Shown one piece after another: positions 1 to 6,487 of a DNA stretch of 43,837 nt; within the stretch, counting starts at the first letter, position 1, and each line of letters begins with the position of its first letter. This stretch comes from a virus. Made by a program: the position numbers and the translations under genes. Below the pieces are notes generated by a model that was not told the DNA's origin, did no database searches, and saw nothing but the letters and a program-made list of their open reading frames with translations. The DNA is taken from positions 1 through 43,837 of IMG/VR virus record IMGVR_UViG_3300034104_003542, one strand, 5' to 3'.

Positions 1-660
1 CATCGACAGCGGCCCCTGGGCCTCCCACTGCTGCAGCGCAGCACGCAGCCGCGCCAGCTCGTCCGCGCTGGCGTACCGCCGCCGCTGCCGCTCCGGGTGC
101 GCCTTCACGCCCCGCGCCGGGTTCGTGCCCGCCGGCCGCCACCCCCAGTCCTCCGCCAGCCGCATCGCCACACCGAGCACCTCCAGGGCCCGGTTGGCGG
201 TCGCCGGCTGCGGATGGCAGGCGTGCCACTCACGCACCTGCTCGCGGGTGAGGGCTGCCACGCGCACGCGGGCGAAGGCCGGCAGCAGGTGGCGTCGCCA
301 GAGGATCTCATCGTTGCGGCCCGATCGCTTCCGGCTGGCGTGGGCCTGCAGGTGCCGGGCGGCGAGGGCCTCGACCGTCGGAGCCACCCTGGCTGCTCGG
401 CGCTCCGCCCCCGGATCTCCGCCGGCGCGCACGCGCGCGAGGGCCTCCCGGGCCAGCTCTCGCGCCTGGTCGGGGGTGAGCTCCACCGGCGTGCCCAGCT
501 TCAGCTCCCGCTGGGCCCCATCGACGCGGTGGCGCAGGTAGTAGGTGCGGGCCCCCGAGGGGAGCACCAGCAGGCACATGCCGGGTACCAGGCTGTCGTT
601 GAGCCGATAGCGCTGGGCCTGGGGGCGGGCGGCTTCAACGAGGGTCTTGGTCAGCTTCAT
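1..660 (-). CDS. int: Tyrosine integrase, N-terminal 220 residues (cut by window edge)
   Basis: The reading frame is open from an ATG at 660 to the first base of the window, so the C-terminal part lies outside. The start (MKLTKTLVEAARPQAQRYRL) matches the arm-binding domain found at the N-terminus of P4/DUF4102-type integrases: a first strand, then a segment resembling 'DSLVPGMCLLVLPSGARTYY' and 'YLRHRVDGAQRELKLG'. A core-binding (SAM-like) segment follows at about residues 105-200 (HLLPAFARVRVAALTREQV, then TANRALEVLGVAMRLAEDWG). The catalytic Arg-His-Arg-Tyr residues would lie beyond the edge and cannot be checked. Integrases of this class usually recombine into tRNA genes, which fits the tRNA-Met half 125 bases upstream of the start. 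The gene is not part of the overlapping operon to its right and is separated from it by a terminator-like hairpin. Confidence 0.85.
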   Translation of the reverse strand, partial: MKLTKTLVEAARPQAQRYRLNDSLVPGMCLLVLPSGARTYYLRHRVDGAQRELKLGTPVELTPDQARELAREALARVRAGGDPGAERRAARVAPTVEALAARHLQAHASRKRSGRNDEILWRRHLLPAFARVRVAALTREQVREWHACHPQPATANRALEVLGVAMRLAEDWGWRPAGTNPARGVKAHPERQRRRYASADELARLRAALQQWEAQGPLSM

Positions 661-687
661 TCCCACACCGTTCCCACAATTCCCGCA
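660..687. repeat. Three TTCCCRCA direct repeats, candidate integrase arm sites
   Basis: TTCCCACA occurs at 660-667 and 671-678 and TTCCCGCA at 680-687, spaced 11 and 9 bases, about one helical turn. A related TTCCCACG lies at 902-909, on the other side of the tRNA-derived core. Short direct repeats flanking a core site, next to int, are the usual layout of integrase arm-type sites. The first repeat touches the int start codon. Assignment is by position and pattern only. Confidence 0.35.
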
Positions 688-766
688 GATCGGCAGGGAT
701 ACCCCAGGACACGCCGGTAGTCCATCCCCAGCAGAATCAAGGCTCAGTGATGCGACGGGACCCCAC

Positions 767-830
767 GGTAGAGCAGAACACAAGGCTCATAACCTGAAGG
801 TCGCAGGTTCAAATCCTGCCCCCGCATCCA
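767..830 (+). other. tRNA-Met (CAU) 3' half, probable phage attachment site (attP core)
   Basis: From about 787 the sequence reads as the 3' part of an initiator-type tRNA-Met: anticodon loop CTCATAA, variable region, a perfect T-arm (GCAGG/TTCAAAT/CCTGC), then CCCCGCA. A short piece of D-arm-like sequence (GGTAGAGCAG, 767-776) is also present. The rest of the D-arm is missing, only 3 bp of the anticodon stem pair, and the 5' acceptor strand is mismatched, so this is not a working tRNA. Retention of a tRNA 3' half beside an integrase is typical of an att site that rebuilds the host tRNA after integration. The alternative is a decayed phage tRNA gene. Confidence 0.65.
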
Positions 831-835
831 AGGAA

Positions 836-866
836 AAGCCCCGCAGGCCAAGAGCTTACGGGGCTT
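836..866 (-). terminator. Hairpin with T-tract on the minus strand
   Basis: AAGCCCCG (836-843) pairs perfectly with CGGGGCTT (859-866) around a 15-base loop. Read on the minus strand the stem is followed by TTTTCC, so it is best placed to end the leftward operon about 60 bases after its last gene (928-1122) and to keep that transcription out of int. The plus-strand side lacks a T-run. Confidence 0.6.
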
Positions 867-927
867 GAACATTCCGAGGACAGCCTGCCGCGCGGCGGGC
901 GTTCCCACGCAGTGACCACAGACGGGG

Positions 928-1122
928 TCAGGACATGGCTGCTGCCTCCCCCTCCCCTCCCTGGTCGAGCAGGCCGGCATCCCCAAGCGCCCGCACCATC
1001 ACCCACCAGGACCGTGAGCACTCACGCTCCCAGCACTCCTGGCACAACGTGCCGTCGTGATCGTCGGGCCACCGCTCAGCAGGATCTGGGATGACGCTGG
1101 AACAGCTGCTGCAGGTGGTCAC
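928..1122 (-). CDS. Small zinc-ribbon protein (64 aa)
   Basis: This is the last gene of the leftward operon. It starts with GTG at 1122, overlapping the stop of the nucleotidyltransferase gene by four bases (GTGA). The product has two CxxC pairs (CSSC at residues 4-7 and CQEC near 27-30) that could hold one zinc ion, and a tail rich in Gly, Glu and Ala. Function is unknown. Several other small CxxC proteins are encoded in the same operon, so it may belong to a set of host-takeover or regulatory factors; that is inference. Confidence 0.7.
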   Translation of the reverse strand: MTTCSSCSSVIPDPAERWPDDHDGTLCQECWERECSRSWWVMVRALGDAGLLDQGGEGEAAAMS

Positions 1123-1664
1123 GGCTTCACCTCCCGATCCCGCGGATGCACCCAGGGCAGGTCGATCAGCCGGAACTGTTCCGGCTCGGTGCGCACTGGC
1201 ACCACCAAACCCAAGGTATAGATCCCGCCGGTGTTGTCGATACGGCGCAACAGGCCACCTTCAGAGTGGTAGCCAGCCCCTACCCAGGCTGGGGCCAGGA
1301 TCGTGCGGCACCAGTCAGCTGAGCCGGTGCGGATCGCCCGCTGCAGGCCGTAGCCGTCGGGATGGACCATGAACAGATCAAGCCGGATCCCCTCGGGGAG
1401 GATCCGCTGCGTGTACTTGCATGGGAGATCCCCCCGCACCTTCTCCCACTGGTTCACCACCGTGGCGATGCCGCTGGCGAACAGGGGCGAGGCGTCGTAG
1501 GGCTTCGGCACGCAGACGATCTCGATGTCGCCAATGGTGGGACGATCGCGGCGCAGGCTGCCGGCCAGGCTGATGACCTCGCAGTGAGGCTCCAGCTGCT
1601 GCATCACGCCAACGGCGATGGCCTCAGCCTCAGCAAGTGGCAGGCGGTTGGTGGTGTTGCTCAT
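1119..1664 (-). CDS. DNA polymerase X-like nucleotidyltransferase, palm domain only (181 aa)
   Basis: Start is the ATG at 1664, overlapping the upstream stop by four bases. Residues near 35-50 read GSLRRDRPTIGDIEIV, matching the pol X nucleotidyltransferase signature in which GS, the paired Arg residues and the acidic pair bind the incoming nucleotide and metals. A third acidic residue lies in IRLDLFMV, and a TGS motif (AIRTGSADW) corresponds to the YFTGS element of the family. At 181 aa it lacks the 8-kDa and HhH domains of full pol X enzymes, so it is a minimal palm and thumb. It could be a gap-filling polymerase or a nucleotidyltransferase acting on another substrate; the sequence cannot tell these apart. 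Confidence 0.8.
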   Translation of the reverse strand: MSNTTNRLPLAEAEAIAVGVMQQLEPHCEVISLAGSLRRDRPTIGDIEIVCVPKPYDASPLFASGIATVVNQWEKVRGDLPCKYTQRILPEGIRLDLFMVHPDGYGLQRAIRTGSADWCRTILAPAWVGAGYHSEGGLLRRIDNTGGIYTLGLVVPVRTEPEQFRLIDLPWVHPRDREVKP

Positions 1665-1879
1665 GGGAGGAAGTCTTCCCGGATGATCCGGGGCGGCGGG
1701 AATGGTGGCTTGATAGGCGGGGATGGCTTGCAGGCCCTGTGCTGGGCGTTGATGCGCCGCTCCAGGGACACCAGGTCGTTGATCGGCATGGGCAGCGGCA
1801 GATCCTGAGCGAACCCGCAATGCAGGCAGCGGATCTGCGACGGCTGGCGGCTGGCGTCGATGATCAGGTGGTCAGGCAC
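1661..1879 (-). CDS. Small zinc-finger-like protein (72 aa)
   Basis: The start is taken as GTG at 1879 because GAGAGGAGG lies five bases upstream on the minus strand, an unusually strong ribosome site for this operon; it overlaps the upstream gene by eight bases. The protein holds CLHC near residue 20 and a later HRAC, spaced like a small CxxC...HxxxC zinc finger, followed by a Pro-rich C-terminus (PSPPIKPPFPPPR). No family was recognised. An ATG at 1915 in the same frame would add 12 residues but has no ribosome site as good. Confidence 0.65.
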   Translation of the reverse strand: MPDHLIIDASRQPSQIRCLHCGFAQDLPLPMPINDLVSLERRINAQHRACKPSPPIKPPFPPPRIIREDFLP

Positions 1880-2576
1880 GGTTGGCCTCCTCTCGCAGCT
1901 CTGCAGCACTGCCACGATTCCCGCGTGCTTCCAGCCAATCCGCCACAGCGCGAATCATGGCTTCGTAAAACTCGGCCAGTTCGGCATGAGGGTTGTCATC
2001 CAGGTCCCGGCGACCTGCTTCTTCCATCGCTCGCCACAACCGTTTCGAAGATGGCGACTGCGGTTTCAGCGGCTGGAGCAGCCCGCAGTCGCACAGGCGG
2101 AAGTCGTCCTCGCACGGGCCGCCGCATTCGGCGATGGTGTGAGCAGGGGGAGCTGTCAAGGATTCCTTGACAGCTGGAGGTTCAGCAGCCGCGCGAGCAT
2201 CCCAGCCCTGCCGCTGGCCCCACCGAGCGGCCTCGGTGATCACCATGCCCCAGTCGGTGCCGGTGCGCTCCCTTTGGCCGCCAGTGCTCACGGTGCGGAA
2301 GGTGCCGTGGCGGTTGATCCAGTCGCGGGCCAGCGACTGAGGGACGTCCAGCGGCGGCGGCTCGCTTGCTGGAGCGGGGTCGGCGCTAACGGCGGGGGAG
2401 CCGCCATGAAGCAATTTCAACCGCGCAGTGCTAGGGAGCCATTCCGTTGCTGGTTGCCGGGCCTCCAGCGCCTCGACGCGGGCGCGGAGTTCGAGGATGG
2501 TGGCAGACATGCAGCCGCCGTCTGTTTCTGCGATTAGATCCCACTGCTCAGGCGTGGCGCGGTGCTGGTCGGTCAT
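1872..2576 (-). CDS. Hypothetical early phage protein (234 aa)
   Basis: ATG at 2576 overlaps the upstream stop by four bases, which supports the start. The N-terminus (residues 1-45) holds a helical stretch, MSATILELRARVEALEARQP, that could form a short coiled coil. A Pro/Ala-rich linker follows, then a conserved-looking block (ARDWINRHGTFRTV and DWGMVITEAARWGQRQG), a Cys-rich patch (ECGGPCEDDFRLCDCG) and an acidic, helical C-terminus with AELAEFYEAMIRAVADWLE. Not recognised as a known family. The Cys patch may bind a metal. Confidence 0.75.
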   Translation of the reverse strand: MTDQHRATPEQWDLIAETDGGCMSATILELRARVEALEARQPATEWLPSTARLKLLHGGSPAVSADPAPASEPPPLDVPQSLARDWINRHGTFRTVSTGGQRERTGTDWGMVITEAARWGQRQGWDARAAAEPPAVKESLTAPPAHTIAECGGPCEDDFRLCDCGLLQPLKPQSPSSKRLWRAMEEAGRRDLDDNPHAELAEFYEAMIRAVADWLEARGNRGSAAELREEANRA

Positions 2577-2869
2577 GGCTTGATTGCGGTTGGTTTGGTT
2601 TGCAGTGATCGAGGCCCCACGCGGAAGAACAGGTAGCCCGGCTCCGCACAGTCGCCGGCCTCGTAATCCACCAGGTCGTGCTTGCGCAGCTCCTTGAGCA
2701 GGTTGCTGACGTAGGACCCATGGCTTACCCCCAGCACCTCCTTCAGCCGCTCGGTGCTGATCCTCTCGGTGGGCTTCGGCGCCAGCTGGGCCAGCGGGAG
2801 GCAGGCGATGAAGGCTCGATTGGGCAGCCGGTCGTGGATGCTCAGCAGGTAGGCAACAAGTTCGGTCAC
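2573..2869 (-). CDS. Winged-helix DNA-binding protein (98 aa)
   Basis: GTG at 2869 overlaps the upstream stop (GTGA); longer in-frame starts would run far into the neighbouring gene. Residues about 35-75 (ISTERLKEVLGVSHGSYVSN followed by LLKELRKHDLVDYEAG) fit a winged helix-turn-helix: a recognition helix after a GVSHGS turn, then a Leu-rich helix and a wing. It is a candidate regulator of phage or host genes, possibly the protein that binds the palindromic sites described below, but nothing in the sequence links the two. Confidence 0.65.
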   Translation of the reverse strand: MTELVAYLLSIHDRLPNRAFIACLPLAQLAPKPTERISTERLKEVLGVSHGSYVSNLLKELRKHDLVDYEAGDCAEPGYLFFRVGPRSLQTKPTAIKP

Positions 2870-3120
2870 AGCCCCAGCCCCCGCATGTGCTGCTCCACCA
2901 GGTCGAGCAGGTCCCGGGGCACGATCGGGAACCGGGGCACCCATCGCGACGGGTCCCACCCGTCCGCTGCAGCGTCCCACCGCGCCACCTGGTCCAGCAG
3001 GGTGCGCATCCTGCTGCACTTGCGGAACCTGACCAGCAGCGCGCTGCTGGTCAGGTGGCGCGTGATCGTCCACCTGGGGAAAACCTTAGGATCGTTGTCC
3101 TGATGGATAGTGTGCGCCAT
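2866..3120 (-). CDS. Small conserved protein, paralogue of 6233-6487 (84 aa)
   Basis: Start taken at ATG 3120 in a GTGATG junction, where GTG at 3123 is the in-frame alternative. The C-terminal 50 residues match the product of 6233-6487: LVRF, LLDQ(V/I)A, a Trp-Asp pair, SRW.PR.P.VP and HM at the end are shared. The N-terminal 30 residues differ. The many conserved Trp, Arg and Pro residues suggest a compact nucleic-acid- or protein-binding domain. Function unknown; two diverged copies in one operon point to an old duplication. Confidence 0.7.
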   Translation of the reverse strand: MAHTIHQDNDPKVFPRWTITRHLTSSALLVRFRKCSRMRTLLDQVARWDAAADGWDPSRWVPRFPIVPRDLLDLVEQHMRGLGL

Positions 3121-3350
3121 CACGCCTCCTCCACAAGCGGCCGGCGGCGCAGGTGGATCTGCGCCAGATCCCAGCTCACGCCGTTGCCATCGACGACGCG
3201 GTAGTGCGGGCAGCCATTGGCCACAAAGGTGCCGACTACCTTCCCGGTGTGACCTTCAGGCCACCCCTGCACCAGCGCTGTGTTGCGCACATAAACCGTG
3301 TCGCCAGGCTCGAATCGCCACGGCTGGGCGTTGAGGGATCGGGTCTTCAT
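3120..3350 (-). CDS. Small SH3/KOW-like protein (76 aa)
   Basis: ATG at 3350 overlaps the upstream stop by four bases. The sequence is mostly predicted beta strand: WRFEPGDTVYVRNTALVQGW, then GHTGKVVGTFVANG and HYRVVDGNGVSWDLAQIHLR. The PGDTVYV and GKVVG spacing resembles SH3-like or KOW-type barrels, in which a short barrel binds nucleic acid or protein. The last codons (GAG GAG GCG TGA) double as the ribosome site of the next gene. Family assignment is tentative. Confidence 0.65.
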   Translation of the reverse strand: MKTRSLNAQPWRFEPGDTVYVRNTALVQGWPEGHTGKVVGTFVANGCPHYRVVDGNGVSWDLAQIHLRRRPLVEEA

Positions 3351-3541
3351 CGGACTGCCCTGATCTCGGTGGACAGGCCGAACGCCATCCGCAGCAGCTG
3401 CTGACGCTCGATCGCTTCATCCAGGCAGCTCGACAGCCAGGCATTCTCACGGCTCGACTCGGCGGTGATCACAGGCGGCACTGGGCTGCCGTCGCCATGG
3501 GGTGCGCAGATCCACTGCGCTCCACGAATCAATCCGAACAT
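3347..3541 (-). CDS. Hypothetical small protein (64 aa)
   Basis: ATG at 3541 overlaps the previous stop in a TGATG junction and the gene ends overlapping the next start. The product (MFGLIRGAQWICAPHGDGSP at the N-terminus) continues into an amphipathic helix with ENAWLSSCLDEAIERQQLLR. No domain was recognised. Its place in an unbroken chain of coupled genes is the main support for it being real. Confidence 0.6.
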   Translation of the reverse strand: MFGLIRGAQWICAPHGDGSPVPPVITAESSRENAWLSSCLDEAIERQQLLRMAFGLSTEIRAVR

Positions 3542-3681
3542 CACTTCAGACTCCGGCAGGCCCGGGCGATCCCGGCGGTGCAGTCGTTGCGCGTCATCGC
3601 GGTCAGGCTGTCGTTCAGCACGAACCAGAGCCCGGGGAGCAGTGCCGCCCATAGGGCAAGGCCTTTCAGTTTCGCAAGCAT
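3541..3681 (-). CDS. Small membrane protein (46 aa)
   Basis: The start is ATG 3681, eight bases after the upstream stop. After a short basic start (MLAKLKG) there is one hydrophobic stretch, LALWAALLPGLWFVL, long enough to span or enter the membrane. A polar tail with two Cys (NDCTAGIARACRSLK) follows. It resembles a single-pass or secreted small phage protein such as a superinfection or lysis-control factor, but no family was recognised. The frame is open further upstream, within the neighbouring gene, but no good ribosome site was seen there. Confidence 0.55.
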   Translation of the reverse strand: MLAKLKGLALWAALLPGLWFVLNDSLTAMTRNDCTAGIARACRSLK

Positions 3682-3689
3682 GGTAGGGG

Positions 3690-3947
3690 TCAGCGAAGGG
3701 AGAAGCCCTGGTGGGCGAGGTAGCTGATGCAGGCCGCGGCATTCTGCGATTGAGTGCCGCCGGCCCATTCGATGAACAGGTTGCCGGCAGGGGTGCGGAT
3801 CTGCCAGCCGTGGCCATCGGTCTGGAGGTAGTGGCCGGTGCGGGATTCGAGCAGCTGATTGAGCTTCAGGATGTCGACGCCGTTCACCGTGTAGTCGAGA
3901 GTTTTGAGTCCAGAGGGCATGAGGGGATGTGCCGCTGAGGCAATCAT
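3690..3947 (-). CDS. Hypothetical protein (85 aa)
   Basis: ATG at 3947 overlaps the stop of the zinc-ribbon/HTH gene. The product reads as alternating strands and a helix: TLDYTVNGVDILKLNQLLES, then GHYLQTDGHGWQIRTPAGNL and NAAACISYLAHQGFSLR at the end. No known family. A GTNAC-N5-GTNAC palindrome lies 32 bases upstream of its start, inside the preceding coding sequence, so this gene and those after it might have a second transcription start. Confidence 0.65.
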   Translation of the reverse strand: MIASAAHPLMPSGLKTLDYTVNGVDILKLNQLLESRTGHYLQTDGHGWQIRTPAGNLFIEWAGGTQSQNAAACISYLAHQGFSLR

Positions 3948-4612
3948 CCCCGCCTCAACCCACCATCGGTAGAGCCTCGTAACAATCCGTCACGCTTTGG
4001 TGAGTAGTCGTCGCACTCGTTCGCATACCCAGGCCCGGCCGTCTCCGGATCCGGCCAGCCCTCCTTGCATGGCCGCACTGCTTCAGGGTCCCAGAACCGA
4101 CAGCTGGTGCAGCTCAGCCGCCGCGGCTGGGCCGGCTGCCGTGGCAGCTCTGGTGCGACCTGGGCATGCAGATCACCCCGGCGCACGCCGAGCACTGCGC
4201 CACGACTTACCCGCAGCTCGGCTGCCAAGTCGCGGAGCGATCGAGTGGACGTGAGGATCAACCGCACTTCGCCCTCGGTGAGTTCGCCCGCTTCGCGGCG
4301 TGCGTGCGTGCGGGGCTGCTGCATGTCGCCGATCCTGTTCGTCCACCGGTGGCTGCAGCCGCGGCACAGCACCCGCTGCCGGCGGCCATAGGGCATGATC
4401 CGCGACTCGATCACAGCAGTGTCGGTCGAGCTGCACTCTGGGCATTGCTGGCGCGGCGCTGGGGGCGTGCCGGTCTTCGCCTCTCGGTCAGTCCACCGGT
4501 GGCCGCAGTGGCAGCACTCCAGCCGGCGGTAGACGCCATAGCTGCGCCGGTGGCTGAGCGGCACCTGAACATGGGTGCCCCCGCAGGATGGGCAGGTGCG
4601 GGAGGTGGTCAT
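3944..4612 (-). CDS. Multi-zinc-ribbon helix-turn-helix protein (222 aa)
   Basis: ATG at 4612 overlaps the upstream stop by four bases. Two NrdR-like zinc ribbons come first (CPSC at 7-10 with CCHC at 33-36; CPEC at 57-60 with CRGC at 83-86), each ending in a HRW motif. A helix-turn-helix follows at about 112-146 (LTEGEVRLILTSTRSLRDLA then AELRVSRGAVLGVRRG). The C-terminus holds a third Cys cluster (CTSC at 168-171, C182, C200). Paired zinc ribbons with an HTH are typical of phage transcription or host-takeover factors. It is a plausible regulator of this phage, but its target is unknown. Confidence 0.75.
   Translation of the reverse strand: MTTSRTCPSCGGTHVQVPLSHRRSYGVYRRLECCHCGHRWTDREAKTGTPPAPRQQCPECSSTDTAVIESRIMPYGRRQRVLCRGCSHRWTNRIGDMQQPRTHARREAGELTEGEVRLILTSTRSLRDLAAELRVSRGAVLGVRRGDLHAQVAPELPRQPAQPRRLSCTSCRFWDPEAVRPCKEGWPDPETAGPGYANECDDYSPKRDGLLRGSTDGGLRRG
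3979..3993. promoter_or_regulatory. GTNAC-N5-GTNAC palindrome (intragenic copy)
   Basis: GTAACAATCCGTCAC fits the motif seen at 7719, 10351 and 12281. It is inside the 3' part of the zinc-ribbon/HTH gene, 32 bases upstream of the next start (3947). Being in coding sequence, it is the weakest of the four by context, although it fits the palindrome exactly. Confidence 0.35.
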
Positions 4613-4815
4613 GGCAGAAGCCTGCGGAGCTGCCGGATCTTGACGGGCACCAGGTGCCAGCTGCTGGCCGTGCCGCACACCCGCCCCAGCTGGATGCGGA
4701 TCTCGCCGGCGGGCGTGGGGTGGAAGGTGGGCAACAGCTGGCCCTGCTCGCTGGTTGCGGGGGCAGTGGCCACCCGGGCCATGGCGGCCTGGGTGGTGTC
4801 GGTGAGTTGGATCAT
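4609..4815 (-). CDS. Hypothetical small protein (68 aa)
   Basis: ATG at 4815 overlaps the methyltransferase stop and the gene ends overlapping the next start, both by four bases. The product starts MIQLTDTTQAAMARVATAPA and ends with GRVCGTASSWHLVPVKIRQL and a short basic tail. It looks like a small mixed alpha/beta protein. No family was recognised. Confidence 0.65.
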   Translation of the reverse strand: MIQLTDTTQAAMARVATAPATSEQGQLLPTFHPTPAGEIRIQLGRVCGTASSWHLVPVKIRQLRRLLP

Positions 4816-6233
4816 CGCTTGGTTGCGCGAGTGGACTTGCGCCGGAGCTTCTCCGGCAGCACGAGGCCCTTGATCCGGGCCACCCTGGCATTAAGGGCGG
4901 CCCAGTCCTCCAAGTCCTTGAACCTGAAGTGGCCCGTGCCCTTCTTGAACACCTTGAACTCGAAGAAGCCCCAGTCGTACCAGACGCCGGCATCGATGTA
5001 GCTGTAGCCATCGGCTGGGTCCTCCACCTCGGCATAGGGCCGGCCGGTGATGTAGCAGAGCGCCTTGATCAGATCGCGGATTCTGGGGAAGTTGGCGGAG
5101 TACTGCTTCAGGCTGACTGTGCCGCCGCTCCAGTCCTTCTCCGCCAGGTAGGGCACGATGAACTTCTGATTGAACAGGTAGGCGTCGTTCGTCTTCCACC
5201 CCTCCACGTTCCACCGGTTCTCGGCGGTGTGGCGGGTGAGCTCATCGAATGCGGCCTCCACAGCTCGGTCGATCCGCTGATCAGTGGTGCCGGCGATGAC
5301 CTGCAGCATCCTGAACAGGTTGCGCTCGGTGAATGGCACCTTCGTCTGCTGCTCCACGAACTTGTTGATGTCCCCTGCCAGCTGGCTGGTCGCCATCTCC
5401 TGGGGGAGCATCTCGGCGATCACCGACTCCCAGAACGACTTCTGCAGCTCCTTGCGGAACCGGTTTCTGTTCGCCGCGCAGCCTTCCATGCTGATCTGGA
5501 TGCCCAGCTCGCCCTTGTAGATGCCACCCACCTGGGCCTGCAGGCGCACGCCGGCCTCCAGCTGCTGGTCATAGATTTTGCAGGCCTCCACGTAGCGGTT
5601 CACCAAGTCGCGGCTGCGGCGGTACTTGATCAGGCCCTGGCCCTCGGCCTCGATGTCATCGGGCCCCAGGAAGAACCCGTCGAACTCATCAGCGCCGCTT
5701 GCACGTTGGCCGGGCTTGGTGAGCCGCACCAGGCCGATCTCGCAGCGCGTGGTGCGCTCGGCGTCCTCGAACACCGGGCCGAGCTTCTGGCGGCTGCCGT
5801 ACTGCTCGATCAGCGTGCACAGCTCCCGGCTGGCCCTGTTGCCCCACCGCTCATTGCTGACGGTGTTCCAGTTGCACAGCGCGACGATCTCGCAGCCGGT
5901 CGGGGCGATGGCCCAGGCGTGCAGGATGTGGTGCTCATCGGCTGAGAAGGGCGGATTCATCACCACCAGGTCGGCATGGCTGATCTGGTCGGCGGTGACC
6001 TTGAGCCAGTCGCTGCCGATCAGGCGGCTGTCGGGGATGGCCGCGAGGATCGCCCGGAGCTTCGGCTCGGGCTCCACGGTGAGCACCTCTCCAGCGCCGC
6101 GGGTCAGGCACTCGCTCACCAGGTTGCCGGTGCCGGCGCTGGGCTCCACCACCACACGGCCGCGCAGGTCGAGTGGGTCGAGCATGGTGGCGGCCACCTC
6201 GGGCGGCGTGGGATAGAAGTCGGGGTTGAACAT
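4812..6233 (-). CDS. N6-adenine DNA methyltransferase with DUF4942 C-terminal domain (473 aa)
   Basis: Start is ATG 6233 (TGATG with the upstream stop); the frame is open further upstream but that part is a shadow of two other genes. The N-terminal domain has the SAM-binding motif EPSAGTGNLV at 30-39, an acidic residue at the next strand end (TVEPEPK) and the catalytic NPPF at 93-96, as in N6-adenine methyltransferases. From about 260 to the end it matches the DUF4942 pattern (ENRWNVEGWKTNDAYLFNQK, GVWYDWGFFEFKVFKKGTGH, LNARVARIKGLVLPEK). Such fused proteins are common in phages and plasmids and probably modify phage DNA against restriction. No specificity subunit is visible. Confidence 0.88.
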   Translation of the reverse strand: MFNPDFYPTPPEVAATMLDPLDLRGRVVVEPSAGTGNLVSECLTRGAGEVLTVEPEPKLRAILAAIPDSRLIGSDWLKVTADQISHADLVVMNPPFSADEHHILHAWAIAPTGCEIVALCNWNTVSNERWGNRASRELCTLIEQYGSRQKLGPVFEDAERTTRCEIGLVRLTKPGQRASGADEFDGFFLGPDDIEAEGQGLIKYRRSRDLVNRYVEACKIYDQQLEAGVRLQAQVGGIYKGELGIQISMEGCAANRNRFRKELQKSFWESVIAEMLPQEMATSQLAGDINKFVEQQTKVPFTERNLFRMLQVIAGTTDQRIDRAVEAAFDELTRHTAENRWNVEGWKTNDAYLFNQKFIVPYLAEKDWSGGTVSLKQYSANFPRIRDLIKALCYITGRPYAEVEDPADGYSYIDAGVWYDWGFFEFKVFKKGTGHFRFKDLEDWAALNARVARIKGLVLPEKLRRKSTRATKR

Positions 6234-6487
6234 CAGGCCCGACACTCGAAGTTCATGTGGGCCACAACCTTGTCGATCAGCAACTGGGGCACCTTGGGCG
6301 GACGCGGGAACCACCGCGAGCACCGCCAAGTGCTGGTGTAGGGATCCCATTCGGCGATCTGGTCCAGCAGCTTGCGCTTGCCGTTGTAACGCAGGAAGCG
6401 AACCAGGTTGGGGTTCCTCCGATCCAGCGGATCCTGGATGACAACCCAGCCGGTGACTGGGCATTTGTAGATGACGTGCAGTGCCAT
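6233..6487 (-). CDS. Small conserved protein, paralogue of 2866-3120 (84 aa)
   Basis: The start is ATG 6487 in a TGATG junction with the Rieske-like gene; an in-frame extension upstream would lie inside that gene and is rejected. The first 30 residues (MALHVIYKCPVTGWVVIQDP) are unlike its paralogue, but the rest shares LVRF, LLDQIAEWD, SRWFPRPPKVP and a final AHM. It sits directly between the Rieske-like protein and the methyltransferase. Function unknown. Confidence 0.75.
   Translation of the reverse strand: MALHVIYKCPVTGWVVIQDPLDRRNPNLVRFLRYNGKRKLLDQIAEWDPYTSTWRCSRWFPRPPKVPQLLIDKVVAHMNFECRA

Noticed and set aside
767-830. Functional tRNA-Met gene
   Set aside because: The D-arm is incomplete, the acceptor 5' strand does not pair and only three anticodon-stem pairs form.
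744-986. Minus-strand ORF of 80 codons containing GQDLNLRPSGYEP
   Set aside because: It is the antisense reading of the tRNA-Met 3' half, a well-known source of false proteins, and crosses the terminator and int arm region.
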